A stretch of DNA of 28,435 bases from a virus: positions 1 to 28,435 of IMG/VR virus record IMGVR_UViG_3300020378_000034; one strand, written 5' to 3'. The notes under the pieces are model-generated. The model ran no database searches. It was not told the origin of the DNA and saw only the letters and a program-made list of their open reading frames with translations. The stretch's first letter is position 1. Each line of letters opens with the position of its first letter. This document shows, one piece after another, positions 22,004-27,236 of the stretch. A program made the position numbers and the translations under genes.

Positions 22004-22598
22004 TTACGTCCTCTAATTTTTTAATTTTAAATAGATATTCAGGTATATGTATATTTTGGTCTTCAGGAACATACAACCAATTTATTTCTGAACGATTACA
22101 AGTGTCGATTGCATCTTCGATTGTCTCGACTAGTGCTTCTCCACCCAAATTAAATGAAGTGTTAAAAATCATGGGTACACCTGTTCGGTCATAGAAACCT
22201 TTAATTAAATTATAATAGTTTTTATTCTGTTCTTCGGTAACAGTCTGAATACGACACGTTCCGTCTGAATGAACCAGTGTAGGAATCTTTTCGTACGCAA
22301 TATCTTTTGCCTGTATTGCAAAACTCATCCATGGTGATTCTTCTAACTGCAACATATGAAACCAATCATGTGCGTGTTCTTTTAAACAGGTTCCTGCAAA
22401 TGGTCGATAGTGTTCTCTCTTCTTTACGTTGTTGACAATTTGTTTTGCTTCTTTATGTCTTGGGTCAAATAATATTGAACGGTTTCCTAATGCTCTCGGC
22501 CCCCACTCTCCTTTACCCTGAAAGATTGCAACAATTTGTTCTTCGTCAATCAGTAAGTCTAAACACTCGTCTAAGTCTCGTACTATTCTTGTAATCAT
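21978..22598 (-). CDS. Carbamoyltransferase, C-terminal (NodU/CmcH-type) half as a separate gene
   Basis: 206 residues. GKGEWGPRALGNRSILFDPR is the hallmark of the carbamoyltransferase C-terminal domain, followed by REHYRPFAGTCLKEHA, HSDGTCRIQTVTEEQN and GVPMIFNTSFNLGGEALVET. In NodU, CmcH and TobZ this YrdC-like domain makes and passes the carbamoyl-adenylate. Here it is encoded apart from the N-terminal domain; its ATG overlaps that gene's stop as ATGA. Together they have 603 residues, the normal size of the one-piece enzyme, and no motif is missing, so this looks like a working split rather than decay. Confidence 0.85.
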   Translation of the reverse strand: MITRIVRDLDECLDLLIDEEQIVAIFQGKGEWGPRALGNRSILFDPRHKEAKQIVNNVKKREHYRPFAGTCLKEHAHDWFHMLQLEESPWMSFAIQAKDIAYEKIPTLVHSDGTCRIQTVTEEQNKNYYNLIKGFYDRTGVPMIFNTSFNLGGEALVETIEDAIDTCNRSEINWLYVPEDQNIHIPEYLFKIKKLEDVNVNHNAEG

Positions 22599-23788
22599 GA
22601 TTCACTCCATACACTAGGTTTACAATATGCAGGTTCTATTCCGTCAACCATTTGTTGATACATTTGTAGTGCAGCTCCAGCTGCAGTTCCACCGTCATGT
22701 GGAATCGGGTCAACAAATATTTGGTGATTCGGAAATCTTTGCAAGTACTTATAATTGTTTGTACAGTTCAATGCATATCCACCTGATAAAATAATATTCT
22801 TACAGTCGGGATTATAATCGATTGCCTTTTTAATGAGTTCCACCGTGTAATCATATGCGACCAGTTCTAATTCATGTGCAATATTAAATCGATTGAACAC
22901 TTGGGGTTGGTGGTGACCGTAACTTGCCATACCCATGACCTTACCAGCAGCACGACCCAACTTATCTGTTCCCAGTGCGTGAGAAGCATTACTGAAGTTC
23001 ATACCCATAGAAGGCCAACTGGTCAATTCATAATCGACTCCGTCAAGTGTTACTTTATCATTCAGTGGACACTCCAAGAATGAACTCAACTCATTTGGAA
23101 ACTGTTCTGAAATATCATGAATAAATCTGAGGTTCGAAAGTTTCTGATACTGAGGTTCAATATGCATTCCGTCTTCGTCTTTGTATCCATAGTAGATACT
23201 TTCGATTTCTTGGTGCGTAGGATACATATCCCACAACTTACGACACCCACCACCGTCCATGACAATAATAATTGCATTGTCCATATGAGGTGCAAGATTC
23301 AATCCACAATACGCATGGTGAATATGGTGGTCAACATTATACTGATACTCACCTCTAGGTAAACCTAACTGTTCGGTGATAATGTCGTCCATAATCGTTT
23401 CGTCCCCTGAATTAGGACAAAAGACAAAATTAAACTCTTCCCATTTCTCTGCAAGGTTTTCTAACTTCTCTCTTGTTAATTGTCTATGTGAGAAGTCCTC
23501 TTTGAACTCACGAGTACGAATTCGGTCTTGGGTCAATTCTTTATCGACATTGTAAGTGTAGTCCCGTCTATCGAAACTTGCAAACACCACTTCGTCTATT
23601 GCATCGACATTGATTTTCTGTTCAATGGATTGGAGTAGGGTTTGTTCGGTTTCTTTGGGTGACCAATACTTTTTACGTCTGCAACGTTCTTCTTCAAACA
23701 CGTCTACGAGTACACCGTTTTTAACGACTGCAATAGATGTGTCATGCGAGATATTCACACCAAGAATGGTGTTATTGAGTTTACTCAT
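22595..23788 (-). CDS. Carbamoyltransferase, N-terminal (Kae1-like) half as a separate gene
   Basis: 397 residues. ILGVNISHDTSIAVVKNGVL starts the actin/Kae1-like fold, FEEERCRRKKYWSPKETE follows, and VDHHIHHAYCGLNLAPH (His154, His155, His158) is the metal-binding HHxxH-type motif. IIIVMDGGG and 'KNIILSGGYALNCTNNYKYL' bind nucleotide; VDPIPHDGGTAAGAAL is the usual last motif. This domain moves the carbamoyl group to a hydroxyl of a sugar, antibiotic or nucleoside. The real acceptor is unknown; modified phage bases or cell-surface sugars are possible. It has its own ribosome site (AGGA). Confidence 0.85.
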   Translation of the reverse strand: MSKLNNTILGVNISHDTSIAVVKNGVLVDVFEEERCRRKKYWSPKETEQTLLQSIEQKINVDAIDEVVFASFDRRDYTYNVDKELTQDRIRTREFKEDFSHRQLTREKLENLAEKWEEFNFVFCPNSGDETIMDDIITEQLGLPRGEYQYNVDHHIHHAYCGLNLAPHMDNAIIIVMDGGGCRKLWDMYPTHQEIESIYYGYKDEDGMHIEPQYQKLSNLRFIHDISEQFPNELSSFLECPLNDKVTLDGVDYELTSWPSMGMNFSNASHALGTDKLGRAAGKVMGMASYGHHQPQVFNRFNIAHELELVAYDYTVELIKKAIDYNPDCKNIILSGGYALNCTNNYKYLQRFPNHQIFVDPIPHDGGTAAGAALQMYQQMVDGIEPAYCKPSVWSES

Positions 23789-23799
23789 AATAAAAAATC

Positions 23800-23973
23800 C
23801 TATTCTGTTTCTTTCGGTGCATAGTGTTCAATCAATTTCTTTGAAGTAACTAATTTTGCGTCTAATAGCTCCTCACAAAGTGCTTTTCGTCCTGATTTAT
23901 ATCCACTGCGAAAAACAAAGTACACTAATGCAACAATATAACCAATATGTATAAGAATTAACGTATCAGACAT
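23800..23973 (-). CDS. 57-aa single-pass membrane protein
   Basis: ATG at 23971-23973, stop TAG at 23800-23802: MSDTLILIHIGYIVALVYFV then FRSGYKSGRKALCEELLDAK and a charged C-terminus. Residues 4-21 are a transmembrane helix. Ribosome site GGGAG 8 bases before the ATG. It follows the 68-aa membrane gene by 2 bases and precedes the carbamoyltransferase gene. Confidence 0.6.
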   Translation of the reverse strand: MSDTLILIHIGYIVALVYFVFRSGYKSGRKALCEELLDAKLVTSKKLIEHYAPKETE

Positions 23974-23975
23974 AT

Positions 23976-24182
23976 TTACACTCCCGTATAGTTATCATCG
24001 TCATAATAATCATGTGTTTTATTCTTTTTGGGTTTAGGTTTCCAATAATCAATGATTTCGTCCCTATAATACCACACATACGCACCAATCGACCAATAAA
24101 TGATTATACCGAACATATAAATGAACGAATTCGATACAACCCACCATGGGAAGGTTAAAAAGTCTGAAATAAATTCTAACAT
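23976..24182 (-). CDS. 68-aa membrane protein
   Basis: MLEFISDFLTFPWWVVSNSF then IYMFGIIIYWSIGAYVWYYR: one long or two short membrane helices in residues 5-42, then a basic cytoplasmic tail (WKPKPKKNKTHDYYDDDN). No family recognised. A CATAAATA late box ends 5 bases before the ATG, with no ribosome site, so a leaderless late message is likely. Confidence 0.6.
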   Translation of the reverse strand: MLEFISDFLTFPWWVVSNSFIYMFGIIIYWSIGAYVWYYRDEIIDYWKPKPKKNKTHDYYDDDNYTGV

Positions 24183-24187
24183 ACGAT

Positions 24188-24195
24188 TATTTATG
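24188..24195 (-). promoter_or_regulatory. Late promoter box CATAAATA, 5 bases before an ATG
   Basis: Minus strand: CATAAATA ATCGT ATG. Seven of eight match to the T4 late box, with the recurrent 5-base gap. It overlaps the end of the 90-aa membrane gene. Confidence 0.55.
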
Positions 24196-24463
24196 CGATA
24201 AAAAAGTATTTAATTAATCCACTGAGTAAAATAAGAAAACCCACTGCATTTAATAATATCAATGCACGGTCTTCCCATATAATACTCACCACTAACCAAC
24301 CCGTGACACCTAGAAACGATAGGGACAAATCCAATATCTGCAATTCAGGTATACCACTACTGCGTACGGACATTCCCAATACCAGTAATATACTTGCACA
24401 CCACTTGATAATCCACGCAACTTTCTCACGTTTTATCTGCGACATCATAGCACTCTTAGCCAT
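24191..24463 (-). CDS. 90-aa membrane protein, three helices
   Basis: After a short basic head (MAKSAMMSQIKREKVAW) there are three hydrophobic helices: IIKWCASILLVLGMSVRSSG, LSLSFLGVTGWLVVSIIWED and LILLNAVGFLILLSGLIKYF. The spacing and the WxxSIxWxDRALILxNA pattern fit a small membrane family I recall from marine phages (DUF6552-like). Function unknown. It starts 1 base after the stop of the 28-aa peptide. Confidence 0.65.
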   Translation of the reverse strand: MAKSAMMSQIKREKVAWIIKWCASILLVLGMSVRSSGIPELQILDLSLSFLGVTGWLVVSIIWEDRALILLNAVGFLILLSGLIKYFFIA

Positions 24464-24464
24464 A

Positions 24465-24551
24465 TTATTTAATTCTCATGTCATACCACATAATGGCAAT
24501 AATTAACATACTCACGGTAATAAAACCTAACCAAATCAACGGTTCAATCAT
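24465..24551 (-). CDS. 28-aa membrane peptide
   Basis: ATG at 24549-24551, stop TAA at 24465-24467: MIEPLIWLGFITVSMLIIAI then MWYDMRIK, a single transmembrane helix with a charged end. It starts in an ATGA overlap with the stop of the 109-aa gene and ends 1 base before the next gene. The exact fit between two genes supports it. Confidence 0.5.
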   Translation of the reverse strand: MIEPLIWLGFITVSMLIIAIMWYDMRIK

Positions 24552-24877
24552 CTTCCTATATCCTTAATACATTTCTTGGGAATCACCTGATACGCACCTT
24601 TATTATATGCAGGTGCAACAGTATATTGTTTACTTATCTCTTTCTTATACGAATCGTCCTCTCTGACTCCCGTAGAACGATTCTGAGACACGTTTGACAC
24701 ATACGAGGGGTAACGTTCCCTATGTGCATTCATTTCGTCTATACGGTCTTTTATGTGCGACTCAACCCGTAGAGACTCCGTACGACACTTACGGGGTGCA
24801 GATTTCTTTCTCCACGCATTCGTCTTACGTTTCTTGCCACTGTAAGAATGAGTCATAGAACCATAAAACATACCCAT
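24548..24877 (-). CDS. Basic 109-aa protein, unknown
   Basis: 109 residues rich in Arg, Lys and Ser: MGMFYGSMTHSYSGKKRKTN, then AWRKKSAPRKCRTESLRVES and HRERYPSYVSNVSQNRSTGV. It would bind nucleic acid or be a small virion protein by charge, but has no recognised domain. Its ATG shares a base with the stop of the 64-aa gene. The opening with two ATGs (MGMF) leaves the exact start open by two codons. Confidence 0.55.
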   Translation of the reverse strand: MGMFYGSMTHSYSGKKRKTNAWRKKSAPRKCRTESLRVESHIKDRIDEMNAHRERYPSYVSNVSQNRSTGVREDDSYKKEISKQYTVAPAYNKGAYQVIPKKCIKDIGR

Positions 24878-25071
24878 TAGGTTAACCTCTCAGTGTCTGT
24901 TTCAATAATAGGTGAATCATAGTACATAGGTTCTTCGTCCTGACCCACCTCTTCCAGCCATATTGCGAATAACATAATAGTTATCCACATAATCATATGA
25001 AATGGTATAAAGAACTCACTAGAGGAACTCCAAGGTTTTTCGTCCAGTATCCTTTTTAGTATTTTACGCAT
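24877..25071 (-). CDS. 64-aa single-pass membrane protein
   Basis: MRKILKRILDEKPWSSSSEF, then FIPFHMIMWITIMLFAIWLE as one membrane helix and an acidic tail. No family recognised. A GGGG stretch 8 bases before the ATG may serve as ribosome site. A possible 11-codon ORF ends over its start (ATGCGTAA). Confidence 0.55.
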   Translation of the reverse strand: MRKILKRILDEKPWSSSSEFFIPFHMIMWITIMLFAIWLEEVGQDEEPMYYDSPIIETDTERLT

Positions 25072-25375
25072 ATTTGCCCCGAAAAAAATTTTTAATCATA
25101 ATAATATAAATCTCCAATAACTTTTAGGGTGGGGGTCTAGGTCATTCTCAAAAGACCATAGGAGTCCCATAATACTGTTTTTCGCAGTCCCTAAAAGGGG
25201 TGGGCGGTCTTCTCATTCCGCCCTGCTGATTGTCGGCATCAGAGCCCTAGAGTCTTAATGTTTTTATCAGAAAACTCACACGATTCCTCAATGGTATCAA
25301 TCATGCAATCCACGGTCTTATACTCTAGTCAATCCCAGTGAATACTTCTATTATATCATAGGTGGGTCTGTCCGT
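25072..25375 (-). other. 304-base leader region: promoter plus a chain of tiny ORFs, no clear gene
   Basis: Between the 64-aa and 75-aa genes. Downstream of the promoter at 25350 the minus strand holds small ORFs in a row: 21 codons (MIDTIEESCEFSDKNIKTLG), 8 codons (MPTISRAE) and 22 codons (MRRPPTPFRDCEKQYYGTPM), whose junctions are TGATG and ATGA, then 11 codons (MIKNFFRGKYA) whose stop overlaps the next ATG. The junctions look coupled, but the peptides show no family. A leader RNA is equally possible. Confidence 0.35.
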
Positions 25376-25378
25376 CTA
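25350..25378 (-). promoter_or_regulatory. Sigma70-like promoter (TAGACG-N17-TATAAT)
   Basis: Minus strand: TAGACG (25373-25378), 17 bases, TATAATAG. Same -35, -10 and spacing as the promoter at 13947. It overlaps the stop of the 75-aa gene and would start the operon of small membrane proteins. Confidence 0.55.
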
Positions 25379-25603
25379 GTGGAAAACCCTATCCTTTCCA
25401 TTCACTACTATGCAATCAATGTTTATATTCCCTCTTGGGTCTATGAAACCATTACTCACGCATATATCACACACGCAATCCCACGCCCAGTTCAGGTCAA
25501 CGTCCTTATTGAGTGCGAGTTGCATTTGTTTACTGTTGAATGGTATAGAGATAGGACTCCCGTCACTGACAAGACTCCCACGAATTCCATTTACAATTCT
25601 CAT
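25376..25603 (-). CDS. 75-aa early-type protein, unknown
   Basis: MRIVNGIRGSLVSDGSPISI, then PFNSKQMQLALNKDVDLNWA, WDCVCDICVSNGFIDPRGNI and a final strand. CxxCxxC-like cysteines (CVCDIC) may bind metal. It has an early promoter directly upstream (25613-25642), which supports the minus-strand reading. A plus-strand open frame across the same bases is a shadow. No function known. Confidence 0.55.
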   Translation of the reverse strand: MRIVNGIRGSLVSDGSPISIPFNSKQMQLALNKDVDLNWAWDCVCDICVSNGFIDPRGNINIDCIVVNGKDRVFH

Positions 25604-25612
25604 TATGCAGCT

Positions 25613-25642
25613 AGCTTACCATAAAACTGGGGGCATTGTCAA
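25613..25642 (-). promoter_or_regulatory. Early sigma70 promoter of the GCTTGACAATG type
   Basis: Minus strand: TTGACA (25637-25642) in GCTTGACAATG, 18-base spacer, TAAGCT (25613-25618). The -10 is weak, but the -35 context and spacing match the promoters at 11033 and 25976. It leads to the 75-aa gene. Confidence 0.6.
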
Positions 25643-25661
25643 GCATTTTCGATACCTCTGA

Positions 25662-25682
25662 AACCCCTTGCCAGCAGGGGTT
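25662..25682. other. GC-rich hairpin AACCCCT / AGGGGTT between divergent promoters
   Basis: A perfect 7-base stem (25662-25668 with 25676-25682) and a 7-base loop. It lies between the minus promoter at 25613 and the plus promoter at 25693. No T-run follows on either strand, so it is not a clear terminator. Confidence 0.5.
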
Positions 25683-25692
25683 GGCGAGGAGC

Positions 25693-25721
25693 TTGACAAC
25701 GCTGACAAAATATGGTATAAT
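25693..25721 (+). promoter_or_regulatory. Perfect sigma70 promoter on the plus strand (first of a tandem pair)
   Basis: TTGACA (25693-25698), exactly 17 bases, TATAAT (25716-25721). Both boxes are perfect. It faces right, against every gene in the window; no plus-strand protein gene follows. Predicted start near 25728. Confidence 0.8.
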
Positions 25722-25748
25722 GGAGGGCTGGGCAAACACTTAGTGCGC

Positions 25749-25777
25749 TTGACAATGGCTCGAAAATATGTTATAAT
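25749..25777 (+). promoter_or_regulatory. Perfect sigma70 promoter on the plus strand (second of a tandem pair)
   Basis: TTGACA (25749-25754), exactly 17 bases, TATAAT (25772-25777). The surrounding sequence resembles the first copy (CTTGACAA...AAAATATG(G)TATAAT...AGGGCT), so the pair arose by duplication. Predicted start near 25784. The transcript would be antisense to the sRNA candidate at 25836-25969. Confidence 0.8.
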
Positions 25778-25835
25778 ATAGGGCTACCCACCCCCTCTGA
25801 AACCCTTATGGCCACTGCGTTTCCGACACGCCCAT

Positions 25836-25894
25836 AAAAAAACCCCCCGACTAGGTAGGGTTGCGAACCACTTTCATATATTACCTTCGGGGGG
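25836..25894 (-). terminator. Strong Rho-independent terminator with branched stem
   Basis: Minus strand: CCCCCCGA (25894-25887) pairs with TCGGGGGG (25850-25843), then T7 (25842-25836). Inside, AGGTA pairs with TACCT (25882-25886 with 25853-25857), and a further small hairpin GGTT-GCG-AACC sits within. The GC-rich 8-bp stem followed by seven T is a textbook terminator for leftward transcription. Confidence 0.75.
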
Positions 25895-25969
25895 GTGAAT
25901 CTCTATCGACACATGAGTTAAGCCGTTACGTTATTACCTGAATATTCCTTCTCCTTTATTTCTCATCAT
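25836..25969 (-). ncRNA. Candidate small RNA of about 130 bases (own promoter and terminator)
   Basis: Bounded by the early promoter at 25976-26005 (start near 25969) and the terminator at 25836-25894. The only reading frame inside is about 10 codons (MRNKGEGIFR), so a noncoding RNA or a leader peptide RNA is likely. It is faced by two plus-strand promoters that would make its antisense. Existence is inferred from the paired signals only. Confidence 0.5.
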
Positions 25970-25975
25970 GGGGCT

Positions 25976-26005
25976 AGTATACGAAAAAAGTAGAGTCATT
26001 GTCAA
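25976..26005 (-). promoter_or_regulatory. Early sigma70 promoter (TTGACA-N18-TATACT)
   Basis: Minus strand: GCTTGACAATG with TTGACA at 26000-26005, 18-base spacer containing T6, TATACT at 25976-25981. Same build as the promoter at 11033. It would drive the small RNA candidate. Confidence 0.75.
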
Positions 26006-26013
26006 GCATTATA

Positions 26014-26169
26014 TTACAGACCCACCATAGGAAACACTAGGTGTTCACTACGCATATACACGGGCGCAAACTCCCATCCTATCCACGACTCACTCTCAGG
26101 TATCTGAAATCGCCTCTGAGGGCTTGACTCCCGACTAAAACTCGTGTTTGTATCCCCGAACAACACCAC
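26014..26169 (-). CDS. Candidate 51-aa protein with GTG start, unknown
   Basis: A frame of 51 codons opens at GTG 26167-26169 and ends TAA at 26014-26016: VLFGDTNTSFSRESSPQRRF, then QIPESESWIGWEFAPVYMRS and EHLVFPMVGL. The amino acid mix looks protein-like, but there is no ATG near the start and GAGGG lies too far (about 18 bases) to be a sure ribosome site. It is the only long frame in this gap. It may be real, a remnant, or chance. Confidence 0.3.
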   Translation of the reverse strand: MVLFGDTNTSFSRESSPQRRFQIPESESWIGWEFAPVYMRSEHLVFPMVGL

Positions 26170-26202
26170 CAAATCACGTTTTTTATACCCTCAGATATAT
26201 CT

Positions 26203-26289
26203 CTCAGAATTATATTATTTTGTGTGTAATAGTGTGACGTAGTGTGTAATTATATTCGAGGACATACGAAGTCCCTCAGAATTATATTA
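26203..26289 (-). repeat. 15-base direct repeat TAATATAATTCTGAG (promoter-like)
   Basis: On the minus strand TAATATAATTCTGAG occurs at 26289-26275 and again at 26217-26203, 72 bases apart, each followed by (G/A)GA. Each contains a perfect TATAAT; a third TATAAT (…TCGAATATAATTACAC) lies between. No TTGACA is at the right distance, so these may be extended or activator-dependent -10 elements, or regulator sites. The rest of 26170-26315 shows no convincing gene. Confidence 0.45.
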
Positions 26290-26315
26290 AAGTAACGTAT
26301 TATCAGTATCTTAGA

Positions 26316-26474
26316 CTAGTTCTTACACCGATTATGTGCATCTTGTATCTCATCACTTACCTTTGTCTCCCATATACAAGGTATTAACCCATGTATGAAT
26401 AGTATTGCACTCATTCTCCATGCGTGTATGAGGTGGGTAAAATAACCCATATTGATGTCTTTGAGGTGTTGCAT
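26316..26474 (-). CDS. 52-aa conserved protein (DUF6356-like)
   Basis: ATG at 26472-26474, stop TAG at 26316-26318. The sequence MQHLKDINMGYFTHLIHAWR, then MSAILFIHGLIPCIWETKVS and DEIQDAHNRC fits a small family I recall as DUF6356 (pattern ...L..A..LS..L...HG..P..WE..AS..I), common in phages and proteobacteria; function unknown. One hydrophobic helix. An alternative start is Met9 (26450). A TCTAAATA box lies 6 bases before the ATG. It follows the 2OG oxygenase gene by 9 bases. Confidence 0.65.
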   Translation of the reverse strand: MQHLKDINMGYFTHLIHAWRMSAILFIHGLIPCIWETKVSDEIQDAHNRCKN

Positions 26475-26480
26475 ATAGTG

Positions 26481-26488
26481 TATTTAGA
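26481..26488 (-). promoter_or_regulatory. Possible late promoter box TCTAAATA, 6 bases before an ATG
   Basis: Minus strand: TCTAAATA CACTAT ATG. A weaker match (6 of 8) than the others, with a 6-base rather than 5-base gap, but in the same position relative to the start. It overlaps the oxygenase stop codon. Confidence 0.4.
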
Positions 26489-27236
26489 ATACATTCTCTT
26501 GAAACGTGTCTTTTTCATCAGGATATTGTTTCTCGTATATATCTTTCAGTTTCTTCATATCATTATCAGTAACCCTACCGTGGCCGTGTAAGTGTCTAGG
26601 ATATTCGTGTTGTTCTCTTCTAAGTCTATCGGACGAGCGTTGTGAGTCTCTACGAATATGCAGGAATCTTTTAGTGTCTTCTGTATAGTGTGGGTCTTCT
26701 TCCCATATATCAAATGCAAGTGATATGCGTGGCGTGGTGTGTATGTTCCGTTTGACGTGGTGTCTATGTTCACGTCCGACTATGTGTAGTGTACCTCTAG
26801 TGTTTTGTTGTTTACCGTCTTCCCAATGCGTATAAGAGGGGTCGGCGCCGTCAAGGTATATACTACACGCATATATTTTTCTATTGGGGTCTTCGGGATA
26901 TTCATGTGCGTGTTCTTTTATTTCTTGTCCTTGGTGGAGTACATTTCCCCAACATTGCACCCATAATTCGTCATACCAGTTGTCTTTTCTTGGTTCAAAC
27001 AATGGTAAATTAAATATTCTATCGGGTATATTCAGTATGCGTATGTCGGGGTGAGTAAGGAAATTATAGACGTTAAATTGATGTGTCAGTCCTGTATAAA
27101 TGGTCTTGGGATATGAATTGGGTATTCCTAGTATCTTGGATTCGTCTCGTCTGAGGATAGATGCGACAAAGAGAGATTCCTCTTCCGTGAGAAACCCCTC
27201 ATATTCAACGTGTCCTTTTCGGTCTAGAGAAACCAT
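26484..27236 (-). CDS. 2-oxoglutarate/Fe(II)-dependent oxygenase-like protein
   Basis: 250 residues. The double-stranded beta-helix part runs from 'LWVQCWGNVLHQGQEIKEHA' with HAH (His109, His111) as the metal-binding HxH/HxE site, through IYACSIYLDGADPSYTHWED, GTLHIVGREHRHHVKRN with the distal His160, to TTPRISLAFDIWEE, where Arg170 would bind 2-oxoglutarate. This layout is common in the 2OG-FeII_Oxy_5 type oxygenases of marine T4-like phages, whose substrates are unknown. The C-terminal 70 residues are charged and His/Arg-rich. It overlaps the upstream gene by 13 bases. Confidence 0.7.
   Translation of the reverse strand: MVSLDRKGHVEYEGFLTEEESLFVASILRRDESKILGIPNSYPKTIYTGLTHQFNVYNFLTHPDIRILNIPDRIFNLPLFEPRKDNWYDELWVQCWGNVLHQGQEIKEHAHEYPEDPNRKIYACSIYLDGADPSYTHWEDGKQQNTRGTLHIVGREHRHHVKRNIHTTPRISLAFDIWEEDPHYTEDTKRFLHIRRDSQRSSDRLRREQHEYPRHLHGHGRVTDNDMKKLKDIYEKQYPDEKDTFQENVF

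Larger units (their letters stand above)
25655..25805. repeat. 12-base repeat CCTCTGAAACCC flanking the tandem plus promoters
   Basis: CCTCTGAAACCC occurs at 25655-25666 and 25794-25805, 139 bases apart, one on each side of the two plus-strand promoters. With the similar promoters between, it marks a local duplication. Confidence 0.5.

Noticed and set aside
25379-25624. Plus-strand frames over the 75-aa gene
   Set aside because: No plus-strand promoter lies before them (the plus promoters start further right), while an early minus promoter fits the 75-aa gene.
26124-26153. Possible third plus-strand promoter TTGACT-N18-TTGTAT
   Set aside because: The -10 is poor and spacing is not 17; too weak beside the two perfect ones.
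26555-26773. 72-codon minus frame within the 2OG oxygenase
   Set aside because: It is a shadow of the oxygenase frame.
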